From an uncultured Lachnospiraceae bacterium (GTDB lineage Bacteria; Bacillota; Clostridia; Lachnospirales; Lachnospiraceae), in assembly GCA_934370915.1 (NCBI GenBank), contig CAKRNI010000056.1:1-12996 (forward strand): 12,996 bases of DNA. The letters are read 5' to 3'. Shown piece after piece: positions 1 through 7,464 of the stretch (position 1 is its first letter; each line of letters begins with the position of its first letter). The position numbers and the translations under genes are program-made. Below the pieces are notes generated by a model, which saw only the letters and a program-made list of their open reading frames with translations, was not told the origin of the DNA and did not search any database.

Positions 1-738
1 GTCGGAAAACAATTTAAAAACGGGACCCGCGCCCTGGATCATGTGACGTTCACCGTCCCCCAGGGCGAGTTCGTCTCCGTGATCGGTCCGTCCGGAGCCG
101 GAAAAACCACACTGTTCCGGATCTTAAACGGCATGGAGACGCCGGGGGACGGGGCTGTCCTTTTTGATGGCTGCAGCATAGCGTCCATGTCCGGAACCGC
201 CAGAAAGAATGTGAAGAGATCCATCGGCACCATCTACCAGGATTTCTGTCTCGTGGAAAATTCCACCTGCCTTGCAAATGTGCTCACCGCCTGTCTGCCG
301 GATATGGGATTTCTCCCGGCTGTGTTCGGAGTTTACGGGAAAGAGCGGCGGGCAGAAGCCCTGAAGTTTCTTGACCGCGTGGGACTCTCCGAGAAGTCGG
401 AGGAACCGGTAAAAAATCTCTCCGGCGGGCAGAAACAGCGCGCCGCCATCGCGAGAGCCCTTATGCGTCATCCAAAGGTTCTCTTGGCCGACGAGCCCGC
501 CGCGTCCCTGGACCCGGTCACCGGGCGGCAGATCCTGACACTTTTAAAGGAGATCCAGAAAAAGGACGGCGTCACGATTCTTATGAACAGCCATAACCTT
601 GAATTCTCCCAGGAGTTTTCCGACCGGATCATCGGACTGAAGGATGGAACGGTGGTTTTTGATGGAACGCCATCGGAAATAAATGAGGAAATCCTGAGAA
701 ACATTTATCTAAGTCTCGAAGACTCCCACCTGTCTTAG
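1..738 (+). CDS. phnC: Phosphonate-type ABC transporter ATP-binding protein, 5' end cut by window edge
   Basis: This is the cytoplasmic ATPase that would energise uptake of phosphonates, phosphite or a related anion. The frame is open from base 1, and the first residues (V-G-K-Q-F-K-N-G) match the region just after the start of PhnC proteins, so only a few N-terminal residues are missing; the GTG at 43 is not the start. Visible motifs are the Walker A GPSGAGKTT (about 77-120), a Q-loop at IYQDFCLV, the PhnC-type segment after it (LVENSTCLANVL), the ABC signature LSGGQKQR, Walker B VLLADEP with ASLDP after it, and the switch histidine in NSHNLEFS. The length suits the family at about 245-255 residues. 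The fused permease follows at once on the same strand. The binding protein phnD would be expected upstream, outside the window. The exact substrate cannot be told from the ATPase. Confidence 0.93.
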   Translation, partial: VGKQFKNGTRALDHVTFTVPQGEFVSVIGPSGAGKTTLFRILNGMETPGDGAVLFDGCSIASMSGTARKNVKRSIGTIYQDFCLVENSTCLANVLTACLPDMGFLPAVFGVYGKERRAEALKFLDRVGLSEKSEEPVKNLSGGQKQRAAIARALMRHPKVLLADEPAASLDPVTGRQILTLLKEIQKKDGVTILMNSHNLEFSQEFSDRIIGLKDGTVVFDGTPSEINEEILRNIYLSLEDSHLS

Positions 739-825
739 GTTATGAATAATAGAACTCTGCTATTTATGCGTTTATCCGTCCCAACGGATCCTTGCAGAGA
801 AACATTTCAGAGGAGGAAGCAATCC

Positions 826-2388
826 ATGTACAGAAACCGAAAAAAATATATAAAACCTGCCGGCTGGATCCTCTTCCTTCTCTGCTTTTACACCGCCGCG
901 TCCTTCACCGGATGTGATCCGGCTCTTTTTGTTTCAAGGAGCTCCCATCTTTCAGATCTGGCGGCCGACATGCTGCGGCCGGATCTCTCCTATTTTCCAA
1001 AGATCCTGCTGCCGCTCTTTTACACAGTCCAGATGTCCGTGACCGGTACCGTGACCGGATCCGCTCTGGCACTGATCGTTTCCCCTTTCGGCGCCGTATC
1101 CCTGCATTTTCCGTCATGGGCAAGGCGTTTGCTGCGTCTCCTGATCCAGGTACTCCGGTCTTTTCCGGCGCTGATTCTGGCCCTCGCCGCAACCTTTCTC
1201 TTCGGACTCGGAACCTTCGCGGGAACCTTCGCCATCACGCTCTACACCTTTGCGATCATGACCAAGCTCACCTACGAGGATGCGGAACACGCGGACACCG
1301 CGCCGTATCAGGCCCTTATCTCTATGGGCTGCGCCCGTTTCCCGGCATTTATCCATGCCGTCCTGCCGGAGATTTTGCCCGCGTTTCTGACAAACGCCCT
1401 GTACCTCTTTGAGACGAATGTGCGGCACAGCTCCATCCTCGGATACGTTGGGGCAGGCGGGATCGGCCTGATCTTAAATGAAAAGATCTCCTGGCGGGAG
1501 TTCCACAAAGTCGGAACGATTTTGCTTCTGCTCTTTCTCACCGTCTGTGTCATCGAATCCGCGAACCGGTATTTTACGTCGGTAATCCACAGCGGACAGA
1601 TTGCAGAACTTTTTTCACGCAGCAGGGACCTGTCTAAAAAGACCCGTATCTCTGGACGGATGATCCTTTTCGGTTTTGCAGTGCTCTTCCTCTTCTGCCT
1701 CGCGACTCAGACTCCGCCGGATTTTTCAAGGACAAGTGCCGCGGCATTAAAAAGTATGGCAGCCGGACTCACGCATCCGGACTGGAGCTTCTTTTTCTCC
1801 GCAAAGAAAGACGGGCTCGGCTATCTGCTTCTTGAAACCATCTGCATTGCCATTGTCGGAACAGCCATCGGTGCTTTTCTTGCCGCACCTCTTGCCTTTC
1901 TCAACACAAGACGCTTTGTCCCGGCACCGGCCGCCTTTTTCTTTAACCTGATCATCATGGCGATCCGGTCGATCCCGTTTCTGATCTATGGTCTGATCTT
2001 TATCCGGGTCTCCGGCCCCGGCGCCTTCACAGGTGTCCTGACGTTAGCAGTCTGCAGCATCGGACTTCTCACAAAGCGCTTCACTGAATGTCTGGAGGCC
2101 ATTGATCCCGGCCCGTACCGGGCACTCCTCGCCATGGGCGTCCACCCGGTTCCAGCCGTCTTCCACAGCGTTCTCCCGCAGATCGCCCCGGCGTTCTGCT
2201 CCGCCGTCCTCTACCGCTTTGACGTCAATATCCGTGAGGCGTCCGTTCTCGGACTTGTGGGCGCAGGCGGGATCGGCGCACCGCTGATCTTTGCGATGAA
2301 CCAGTATGACTGGAATAAGGCTGGCGCGATCCTTTTGGGACTGATCCTGCTTGTGTGGGGCGTGGATATTCTGTCTTCACGCAGATAA
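826..2388 (+). CDS. phnE: Tandem-fused PhnE-type ABC transporter permease
   Basis: This membrane subunit of the phosphonate-type importer carries two complete PhnE permease units in one 520-residue chain, so one polypeptide could supply both halves of the channel. Each half has an EAA-type loop for contact with the ATPase, DTAPYQALISMG in the first and DPGPYRALLAMG in the second. Each loop is followed by VLPEILPAF or VLPQIAPAF and then by a shared VGAGGIG block. Hydrophobic segments repeat in the same order in both halves. The ATG at 826 is preferred because AGGAGG lies at 811-816, nine bases before it. An in-frame ATG at 742, three bases after the phnC stop, has no good ribosome binding site and would add a polar tail untypical of the family. 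The gene ends about 120 bases before a strong terminator, so it is last in its operon. The family assignment is firm; the substrate is not. Confidence 0.92.
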   Translation: MYRNRKKYIKPAGWILFLLCFYTAASFTGCDPALFVSRSSHLSDLAADMLRPDLSYFPKILLPLFYTVQMSVTGTVTGSALALIVSPFGAVSLHFPSWARRLLRLLIQVLRSFPALILALAATFLFGLGTFAGTFAITLYTFAIMTKLTYEDAEHADTAPYQALISMGCARFPAFIHAVLPEILPAFLTNALYLFETNVRHSSILGYVGAGGIGLILNEKISWREFHKVGTILLLLFLTVCVIESANRYFTSVIHSGQIAELFSRSRDLSKKTRISGRMILFGFAVLFLFCLATQTPPDFSRTSAAALKSMAAGLTHPDWSFFFSAKKDGLGYLLLETICIAIVGTAIGAFLAAPLAFLNTRRFVPAPAAFFFNLIIMAIRSIPFLIYGLIFIRVSGPGAFTGVLTLAVCSIGLLTKRFTECLEAIDPGPYRALLAMGVHPVPAVFHSVLPQIAPAFCSAVLYRFDVNIREASVLGLVGAGGIGAPLIFAMNQYDWNKAGAILLGLILLVWGVDILSSRR

Positions 2389-2506
2389 AATAAATCCCTG
2401 CTCATTCATCTCTTTTTAGGACTGTTTCCAGAAATTCCATTCTGCCCAAGAATGTACATTCTACGACTGACGGCCAGCATAAACTACATAGATTTTATAA
2501 ATAGTA

Positions 2507-2553
2507 AAAAGACCTTTTGACACAAAATAACCAACGATGTCAAAAGGTCTTTT
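2507..2553. terminator. Bidirectional intrinsic terminator between convergent transcripts
   Basis: A perfect 15-bp inverted repeat pairs AAAAGACCTTTTGAC (2507-2521) with its complement at 2539-2553, around a 17-base loop. The A-rich left arm and T-rich right arm give U-tracts when read from either side. It lies between the + strand permease gene and the minus strand SLH gene, so it can end both transcripts. The remaining bases of 2389-2582 hold nothing else I recognise. Confidence 0.9.
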
Positions 2554-2582
2554 ATTCATTTTTGATCCGGACAAACAGGCCA

Positions 2583-5393
2583 TCAGCCGCCTGTCCTCTT
2601 CACCCATTCTGTCCCGCCTGTCGACGCAGCAACAGGTTTCAGTCCCTGTTTTTCTACAAATTGATGGAGCATCCCCGCAGTCTCAGCGCGGGTAACAGTT
2701 CCCTTCAGATCAGGAAGATCGCTGCCGTCTGCCATGCCACTCTGTGTGGTATCATAACCCTTAAGCTGTGCGTAGCGATAAAAGATCGATGCAAGCTGTT
2801 CGCGCGTAACAGGATCATCCGGACCAAATTTCTTGCCGTCAAGGTCTCCCATAATCCCGTTTTGCTGTGCCCAGGTTACCGCATCGTAAAACCCTACGGT
2901 ACCGGGACCGTACTCAACATCCGTAAAGTGGTTCTTTCCCTCAACAGCAGGGCTGCCCGCCATACGGTAGAAGATCACCGCAATCTGAGCACGGGTGATA
3001 TTGGTGTTCGGTGCAAATGTCACCGCACTGGTGCCTGACATCAATCCCTTCTCATAGACAAATATCACATCTTTATAAAACCGATCATTTCCATACACAT
3101 CCGTAAATGGATTCGCCCCTGCGTTTGGATCGCTCTTTATCCAGCCGGCGTAAATCGTCCTGTTTCCGATCATCCTGAGTTCCGTGATCCTCTGTGTCAA
3201 TTCCTGATCGGAATACCAGCCGGTAAAATCATAGCCCTCACGGGTCGGAATATGATCGGAAAGGCTGACTGTCTTACCGTAGGTTCCCCCGATTGTACTT
3301 ATGCCGCCGCCACCGTTCGCATGAAGGTTCAGAGTATAGCTGGTGGTATCGCCGCTGCTGCCGGAACTGCTGCTGTCCTTTTTCGGGGGCGTCGGGGTCG
3401 TTGGAATCGTCGGGATTGTCGGTGTCGTCGGTGTCGTCGGTGTCGTCGGGGTCGTCGGTGTCGTCGGGGTCGTCGGTGTCGTCGGGGTTGTCGGGGTCGT
3501 CGGGGACGCCGGATCCTTCGGTACCACCTGTCCTGCCGCAATTCTGATACCACAGCCCTTACAATAGGTGTCCCCCGTATAGCCATCCGCGCTGGCAGTG
3601 GCCTCAACTCTGCCGCGCACCTCGGTGCCGCCCGTGTGGTGATCTGGATTCAGCTCCCCATAAGCCGCGCCGCAGACAGAACACACCGCCTGGTCTTTGC
3701 AGGTGGCTGTTCCGCCAGAGTGATCTTCCCTGACATCCTCTGCCTCACAGTGGGAACATTTCTTCCAGTGCTGGATTTCATTATGCTGCTGCACATTGAA
3801 ATCATGACTCAGCGCATCCATCGTTTCTGATTTTGTTGCGGAGCAGACTGTGCAGGTATAGGTTTTCTGACCTGCGGTTGTACAGGTAGGCTGTATTGTC
3901 ACTTCGCCGCTATCCCACTTATGTGTTGATTCTTCACCGATGACATTACAGTTTGAGCATTTCTTCCAATGTTTTCCGGCATCGCTCTGCCATTCGCCCC
4001 ATGCGTGAATCTCCGGTATCACGATCACAAGTCTCCAGCTGGCATAAAGCACCACATTCTCCGTAACACGAAAAATATCTCCCGGGCAGCCCGCTTTCTC
4101 TCCATCAGGATTATCCAGCGCCCAGCAATCAAGGATCGCTGATTGATATGTAAAACCAGACTCCGGAAGAACGTAATCCCCGGATATGCCTTCAACTGAC
4201 TCCATATATCCCGGTGCTCCGTCTCCATTAAAAGAGACTGTGTAAGTTTCGCCCTCTACCTTCCAATTTTTCCATGCAGCTGCAAATTTGTCTTTATACG
4301 CGTCAGGAACATATATCGTCAGATTCTCCGGCCATGATTCACCGGGCAGATAAGGCATATAAAATGCCAATGACAACTCTGCTTCATCCGGATTTTCCCA
4401 ATGGGTGTGAACTTGCCCAAGTTGCGGGCATTCATGAAACGCGAAGGGCATCACGTTTTTGACACTACCTGGAATATCAATCTGCCTGAGGGTGTTACAG
4501 CCCTTAAAAGCGGCACTCCCTATTGTTTTGACTGTTTTTGGAATTTGCACCTCACTGAGTCTTATGCATTTACTAAATGCATTTTCTCCAATCGTTGTCA
4601 CGCCTTCCTCTATGACCACCTTGTCAATATTAGACTTTTTGTCCTCCCAGGGGCACCTTTTACCGGAAATGGTATTGTCGAAATTAGGCATTTCCCCTTT
4701 ACCGGATATCGTAATGGTCTTATTGTCTCTGCTGATCGTCCATTTAATATTTGTGCCTATGATAGGATTCTGGATGTCAGGAAACGGTCCATACAGCACC
4801 GCGGCAACCTTCAGATAGCGTGCGATATCAAGAACGACCGTGTCCTCAACGGAAAGCTGTATCATTGCGTCCTCAACATCTTTAAACTGAAGCCTTACAT
4901 CCTCGATGTTATCGTTATTGATATCTGTTACGTCCGGCAAAGCATTGATCATCTCCTGTGCGCGAACGATAGAAGAGACTTTCCGCGCATTGGACCGGGT
5001 GGCGATCGCTTTATTTTTCATAAGCGCTTTCGCAGCTATTGGAGTGTTTTCGCTGTCATATTGACAATTTAATTCTTTTGTGATGCAGCCGCTTTCCTCA
5101 CTGCATACATGGCGGCACTCGGTGGCCTCCACCGCGTCAGATGAGGTGGCCGCAGATCCCGTTATCTCCTTCTGCGGGTAACATTCCGGCGCATGCTCAT
5201 GGACACATGTTTCCGTCCACGTATAACATTCCCGGGTATGCTCATGACTGCCCGCTCCTTTTCTCATTTCTGCCGCCAATACAGGCACAGAAACCAAAGA
5301 AAGCATCATACAGATACCGAGCAGTGCCGCATAGATCCGTTCTCTTTGTTTCTTTTGTTTCTTTTGTTTCTTTTGTTTTTCTGGCTTTCTCAT
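2583..5393 (-). CDS. Secreted SLH-domain surface protein with LRR, Cys/His modules, Pro-Thr linker and B-repeat
   Basis: This is a large exported protein (936 residues from the chosen start) that should be held to the wall by S-layer homology domains. A signal peptide has a Lys/Gln-rich n-region (residues 1-19), a hydrophobic core (20-39) and a likely cut near VLAA. Then come two H-x-H-x(3)-CY units (HEHTRECY, HEHAPECY), BspA-type leucine-rich repeats (about 255-370), a diverged B-repeat-like segment (about 384-449), a region of CxxC pairs with HWKKC motifs (about 460-620), a Pro-Thr linker, a clear InlB-type B-repeat (about 686-750, with GYDFTGWY) and SLH modules (about 758 to the end). SLH1 and SLH2 look complete; SLH3 is shortened. 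The start at 5393 has a G-rich ribosome site; 5408 is the alternative, two bases after the upstream stop. The ligand is unknown; adhesion or matrix binding is a guess from the repeat types. Confidence 0.9.
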   Translation of the reverse strand: MRKPEKQKKQKKQKKQRERIYAALLGICMMLSLVSVPVLAAEMRKGAGSHEHTRECYTWTETCVHEHAPECYPQKEITGSAATSSDAVEATECRHVCSEESGCITKELNCQYDSENTPIAAKALMKNKAIATRSNARKVSSIVRAQEMINALPDVTDINNDNIEDVRLQFKDVEDAMIQLSVEDTVVLDIARYLKVAAVLYGPFPDIQNPIIGTNIKWTISRDNKTITISGKGEMPNFDNTISGKRCPWEDKKSNIDKVVIEEGVTTIGENAFSKCIRLSEVQIPKTVKTIGSAAFKGCNTLRQIDIPGSVKNVMPFAFHECPQLGQVHTHWENPDEAELSLAFYMPYLPGESWPENLTIYVPDAYKDKFAAAWKNWKVEGETYTVSFNGDGAPGYMESVEGISGDYVLPESGFTYQSAILDCWALDNPDGEKAGCPGDIFRVTENVVLYASWRLVIVIPEIHAWGEWQSDAGKHWKKCSNCNVIGEESTHKWDSGEVTIQPTCTTAGQKTYTCTVCSATKSETMDALSHDFNVQQHNEIQHWKKCSHCEAEDVREDHSGGTATCKDQAVCSVCGAAYGELNPDHHTGGTEVRGRVEATASADGYTGDTYCKGCGIRIAAGQVVPKDPASPTTPTTPTTPTTPTTPTTPTTPTTPTTPTIPTIPTTPTPPKKDSSSSGSSGDTTSYTLNLHANGGGGISTIGGTYGKTVSLSDHIPTREGYDFTGWYSDQELTQRITELRMIGNRTIYAGWIKSDPNAGANPFTDVYGNDRFYKDVIFVYEKGLMSGTSAVTFAPNTNITRAQIAVIFYRMAGSPAVEGKNHFTDVEYGPGTVGFYDAVTWAQQNGIMGDLDGKKFGPDDPVTREQLASIFYRYAQLKGYDTTQSGMADGSDLPDLKGTVTRAETAGMLHQFVEKQGLKPVAASTGGTEWVKRTGG
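3385..3510 (-). repeat. 9-bp tandem repeat encoding a Pro-Thr-Thr linker
   Basis: About fourteen 9-base units, consensus ggtgtcgtc or ggggtcgtc on the + strand, run in register with the minus strand reading frame. They encode P-T-T triplets, with a few P-T-I and P-T-P variants at the far end. Because each unit is three codons, gain or loss of units changes linker length without a frameshift. The linker joins the Cys-rich region to the B-repeat and SLH anchor. Confidence 0.9.
5346..5378 (-). repeat. 9-bp tandem repeat in the signal-peptide n-region
   Basis: Three copies of AAACAAAAG and a partial fourth (read on the minus strand) encode a K-Q-K run just before the hydrophobic core of the signal peptide of the SLH protein. 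The copies are identical, which suggests recent slippage. Unit changes stay in frame and would only alter the length of the basic n-region. Confidence 0.8.
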
Positions 5394-5410
5394 TGATTTT
5401 CCCCCCATTT

Positions 5411-5710
5411 CTATGGTATCTGTTTCCTATTTCTGAATTTGATATATAAAACAGTGAGCACAACTGCCGCGGTAAAGGAAATGACCGCTTCCAGCACATA
5501 TCCGCCCACACCCTCATGCAGCAGGATCGCCCCGTACATTCCCGCGGCATCCATCGGCTGGCTCTGCACCGTACCTACCGTTCCCAGAAGGGACAAAAAC
5601 AGCAGAGCGCACAGTACAGACAAACTGCGAATGCTTCGCCGCGCCTGTCGGCGGCGATATTCCGCTATCCGCTCTTTTGCCAGCGCAACACGCTTTTGTG
5701 TATCGTACAT
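5411..5710 (-). CDS. Small two-TM membrane protein, paralogue of the sigma-operon protein at 7096-7464
   Basis: I do not recognise a named family. The 99-residue product has a basic, probably cytoplasmic N-terminus with a helical R-I-A-E-Y-R-R-R-Q stretch, a first membrane segment (LSVLCALLFLSLLGTV), an outer loop of roughly 25-30 residues, a second membrane segment (VISFTAAVVLTVLYI) and a short basic tail. The same layout, and the similar segments RIAEV/RIAEY and GYIVVGLLAF/GYVLEAVISF, occur in the protein at 7096-7464, so the two look paralogous. The ATG at 5710 has AAAGGAGG ten bases upstream (5721-5728); a GTG two codons earlier would be too close to that site. The SLH gene starts 17 bases after the stop, so the two are probably co-transcribed. 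A terminator at 5806-5842 separates it from the sigma operon. A role in envelope regulation is inference. Confidence 0.75.
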   Translation of the reverse strand: MYDTQKRVALAKERIAEYRRRQARRSIRSLSVLCALLFLSLLGTVGTVQSQPMDAAGMYGAILLHEGVGGYVLEAVISFTAAVVLTVLYIKFRNRKQIP

Positions 5711-5805
5711 GCACACAAAACCTCCTTTCTGAACACTCAGCTTAAGGGTCTTTCACTTATATAGGTACAAAAATCCGGAAAAACTCTCACCCGGGAAGTA
5801 GATTT

Positions 5806-5842
5806 TTCAAAAAAAAATGAGAGCTGCGTAAAAACAGCTCCC
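5806..5842 (-). terminator. Intrinsic terminator closing the sigma/PrsW operon
   Basis: On the minus strand GAGCTG (5840-5835) pairs with CAGCTC (5826-5821) around an 8-base loop, and is followed by a run of about ten T. It lies about 24 bases after the stop of the PrsW-like gene. It makes the downstream small-membrane-protein/SLH pair a likely separate transcription unit, unless readthrough occurs. Confidence 0.85.
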
Positions 5843-5865
5843 AAAAATCACAAAATAAAGTTATA

Positions 5866-6489
5866 TTACGGTGTCAGACGGCGGGCAATCAGCTTTCCCG
5901 CTGCCAAAATCACTACAGGCAGAAGATAGGCAATATACTGCACTGCGCCGCCGTAAGCGATCAGCAGATTATAGATTGCGTGAACCGTGATGGCTGCTCC
6001 CAGCAGACCGCAGGTTCCGGCAATCTTCAGCCAGGTCCGCTGCCACACATACGCGAGACCTCCGCCTACAATGGCTCCGCAGATCACATGCATCGCTCCT
6101 GTTCCGATCCCCCGGAAAAAAATAAAGGAAAAATGTCCGGCTCCATTTTGGATCAGATAGCAGATATTTTCAAAAGTGGCAAAAGAAAGGGCGACCATCA
6201 CGGCAGTAATTCTGATCTGTTCCGCTTTCGGCTCAAATACCAGAAGATAAAAGAGCAGAGGCAGAAGCTTCATGACTTCCTCCACCACCGGGGCAATCTC
6301 CGCAGTGGCGGCAAGGTTATCCGCACCATAAAGCGCGGCGAAAAAGGTATTGATATAAGCGGAAAGCAGACATGCCCCCATTCCCGCAAGGCAGAACAGA
6401 AAGAATTTTGTCTGCCGTTTTCCCATGCACAGGGCGGCGATCAGTAACGGTGATGCCATACAGATAAAAACATTTTCAATATACGTCAT
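5866..6489 (-). CDS. PrsW-family glutamic-type intramembrane protease
   Basis: This is a 207-residue multi-pass membrane protein of the PrsW (M82/CAAX-protease-like) family. In Bacillus subtilis PrsW makes the first cut in the anti-sigma factor RsiW and so frees SigW. Conserved motifs are present in order: E70-E71-V-M-K74, F103-A-T-F-E107 followed by N108, H134 in a membrane helix, and H170-A-I-Y-N174. Hydrophobic segments fill most of the chain. The last motif ends in Asn where many relatives have Asp. The gene overlaps the upstream gene by four bases (ATGA, 6486-6489), a sign of coupled translation, and is last in an operon that begins with a sigma factor. The likely substrate is one of the small membrane proteins nearby, but that is inference. 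I withhold the symbol prsW because orthology to the Bacillus protein is not shown. Confidence 0.85.
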   Translation of the reverse strand: MTYIENVFICMASPLLIAALCMGKRQTKFFLFCLAGMGACLLSAYINTFFAALYGADNLAATAEIAPVVEEVMKLLPLLFYLLVFEPKAEQIRITAVMVALSFATFENICYLIQNGAGHFSFIFFRGIGTGAMHVICGAIVGGGLAYVWQRTWLKIAGTCGLLGAAITVHAIYNLLIAYGGAVQYIAYLLPVVILAAGKLIARRLTP

Positions 6490-7112
6490 TCCTGCACCGC
6501 CCTTCCCGTTACCGGCAGCAAAGCGAGCAGGCAGCCCGCCAGCAAAAGATCAAACCAGCAGTATGGGCTGAAAATGGAATCTCCCGGCCAGAAGCAGCCG
6601 GAAGTCCAGAGAGCATATTCTAATGTCGCATAGCACAGTACCCAGATATGAAAATATTTCATATTATGCGCAGCTCCCCTCTGCCTTCTGGCAAAGACAA
6701 GCCCCCGAATAGAAGAATAGGAAACAATGATCATCATACCGCACCAGAGCAGATTGGAGAGGATATCTCCAAAGGTGCAGTAAAATATACACAGCGGAGC
6801 ACCGATCAGGACAGCACTTAAGGCCTTCCTGCACGGAAATCTCCTTTCTTCTTCCGAAGAAAGTGCGTATTGCAGCATGGAAAGGAAAATGACACTTGCT
6901 ACCCAGCCGAACTCTGACACATAAAAGACCTGCGGCGTTTCGGAAAATAAGAGCAAATACAGTGTCCAGTAGAGAGAGCCAAGGAAGAAACAGCCATAAA
7001 AGCAGGTCAACAGGAAATACTCCTGTTTCCGGCTTTTCAGATACCGGATACCTCCCAGGCCAAAGCCCAGCAGGGTAACCGCGGCCTGCAAAAGGTTACT
7101 GACGACTTCCAT
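6486..7112 (-). CDS. Seven-TM membrane protein of unknown function in the sigma/PrsW operon
   Basis: I do not recognise this family. The 208-residue product is almost entirely hydrophobic, with about seven membrane segments, a conspicuous number of aromatic and Cys residues, basic patches (LKSRKQEY, FARRQRG) that would face the cytoplasm, and no soluble domain. Size and layout resemble a sensor or scaffold rather than a transporter, but nothing in it proves a role. Two in-frame starts are close together. The ATG at 7112 has a GGGGGA site nine bases upstream, whereas the ATG at 7118 would have only three, so 7112 is preferred. It overlaps the gene before it by 17 bases and the PrsW-like gene after it by 4. 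That tight packing between a sigma factor and a PrsW-type protease suggests it takes part in signal detection or in holding the complex. Confidence 0.75.
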   Translation of the reverse strand: MEVVSNLLQAAVTLLGFGLGGIRYLKSRKQEYFLLTCFYGCFFLGSLYWTLYLLLFSETPQVFYVSEFGWVASVIFLSMLQYALSSEEERRFPCRKALSAVLIGAPLCIFYCTFGDILSNLLWCGMMIIVSYSSIRGLVFARRQRGAAHNMKYFHIWVLCYATLEYALWTSGCFWPGDSIFSPYCWFDLLLAGCLLALLPVTGRAVQE

Positions 7113-7464
7113 CTGCATTTTCCCCCTTTTGCTCCCCTGTCTGTTCTTCTTCGTTCAGTCTGCGGATGCGGAAACATAAAACCGTCACGCACACGCCGAG
7201 GACAAAGGCGAGCAGTCCGACCACGATATATCCAGGTGCAGAGCTGCCGCCCAACATCGTCGCAGTTGTTTCAAAGTTAGAGGCAGTTCCCATCTCGATC
7301 CGGCTGACAATATCAGGCATGGAAAGGGAAACACCTGCGATCACTGCAAGACATGCGGCCACGCAGCAAACTGCGGCAGCCCATTCTCTCCGCAGTCTTT
7401 TTTTGTATTCTTTTTCCGCAATACGACGTTTCACTTCCGCGATCCGTTCCTCGTTACTTCGCAT
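7096..7464 (-). CDS. Two-TM protein next to the sigma factor; candidate anti-sigma factor without zinc finger
   Basis: I do not recognise a named family. The 122-residue protein has a charged N-terminal helix (NEERIAEVKRRIAEKEYKKR), a first membrane segment (about 29-47), an outer loop of about 30 residues rich in Ser/Thr, a second membrane segment (about 79-98) and an acidic polar tail. It is the second gene of the operon, where an anti-sigma factor normally stands. It lacks the HxxxCxxC zinc motif of RsiW-type anti-sigmas. Its start at 7464 is chosen because a GGGAGGG site lies just upstream; it overlaps the sigma gene by 11 bases, which favours coupled, near-equal expression. A longer reading from 7542 would run inside the sigma gene without a ribosome site. 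The protein at 5411-5710 is a paralogue. Binding of the sigma factor by the N-terminal helix and cleavage by the PrsW-like protease are inferences. Confidence 0.75.
   Translation of the reverse strand: MRSNEERIAEVKRRIAEKEYKKRLRREWAAAVCCVAACLAVIAGVSLSMPDIVSRIEMGTASNFETTATMLGGSSAPGYIVVGLLAFVLGVCVTVLCFRIRRLNEEEQTGEQKGENADGSRQ

Noticed and set aside
742..825. N-terminal extension of the fused permease from an ATG at 742
   Set aside because: The AGGAGG at 811-816 and the membrane-protein-like N-terminus both point to the ATG at 826.
3385..3510. Tandem repeat as a possible CRISPR array
   Set aside because: The units are 9 bases with no spacers and lie within a coding frame.
3252..3830. Long + strand open frames over the Pro-Thr repeat, encoding Arg/Cys, Ser/Val or Val-Gly repeats
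   Set aside because: They are mirror readings of the 9-bp repeat inside the SLH gene, lack ribosome sites and have low-complexity products, while the minus strand frame has clear domains.
4401..5072. 223-codon + strand open frame opposite the SLH gene
   Set aside because: No ribosome site or recognisable domain; it is antisense to the LRR-coding part of a well-supported gene.
5980..6447. 155-codon + strand open frame opposite the PrsW-like gene
   Set aside because: Antisense to a gene with conserved PrsW motifs, with no ribosome site and a low-hydrophobicity, domainless product.
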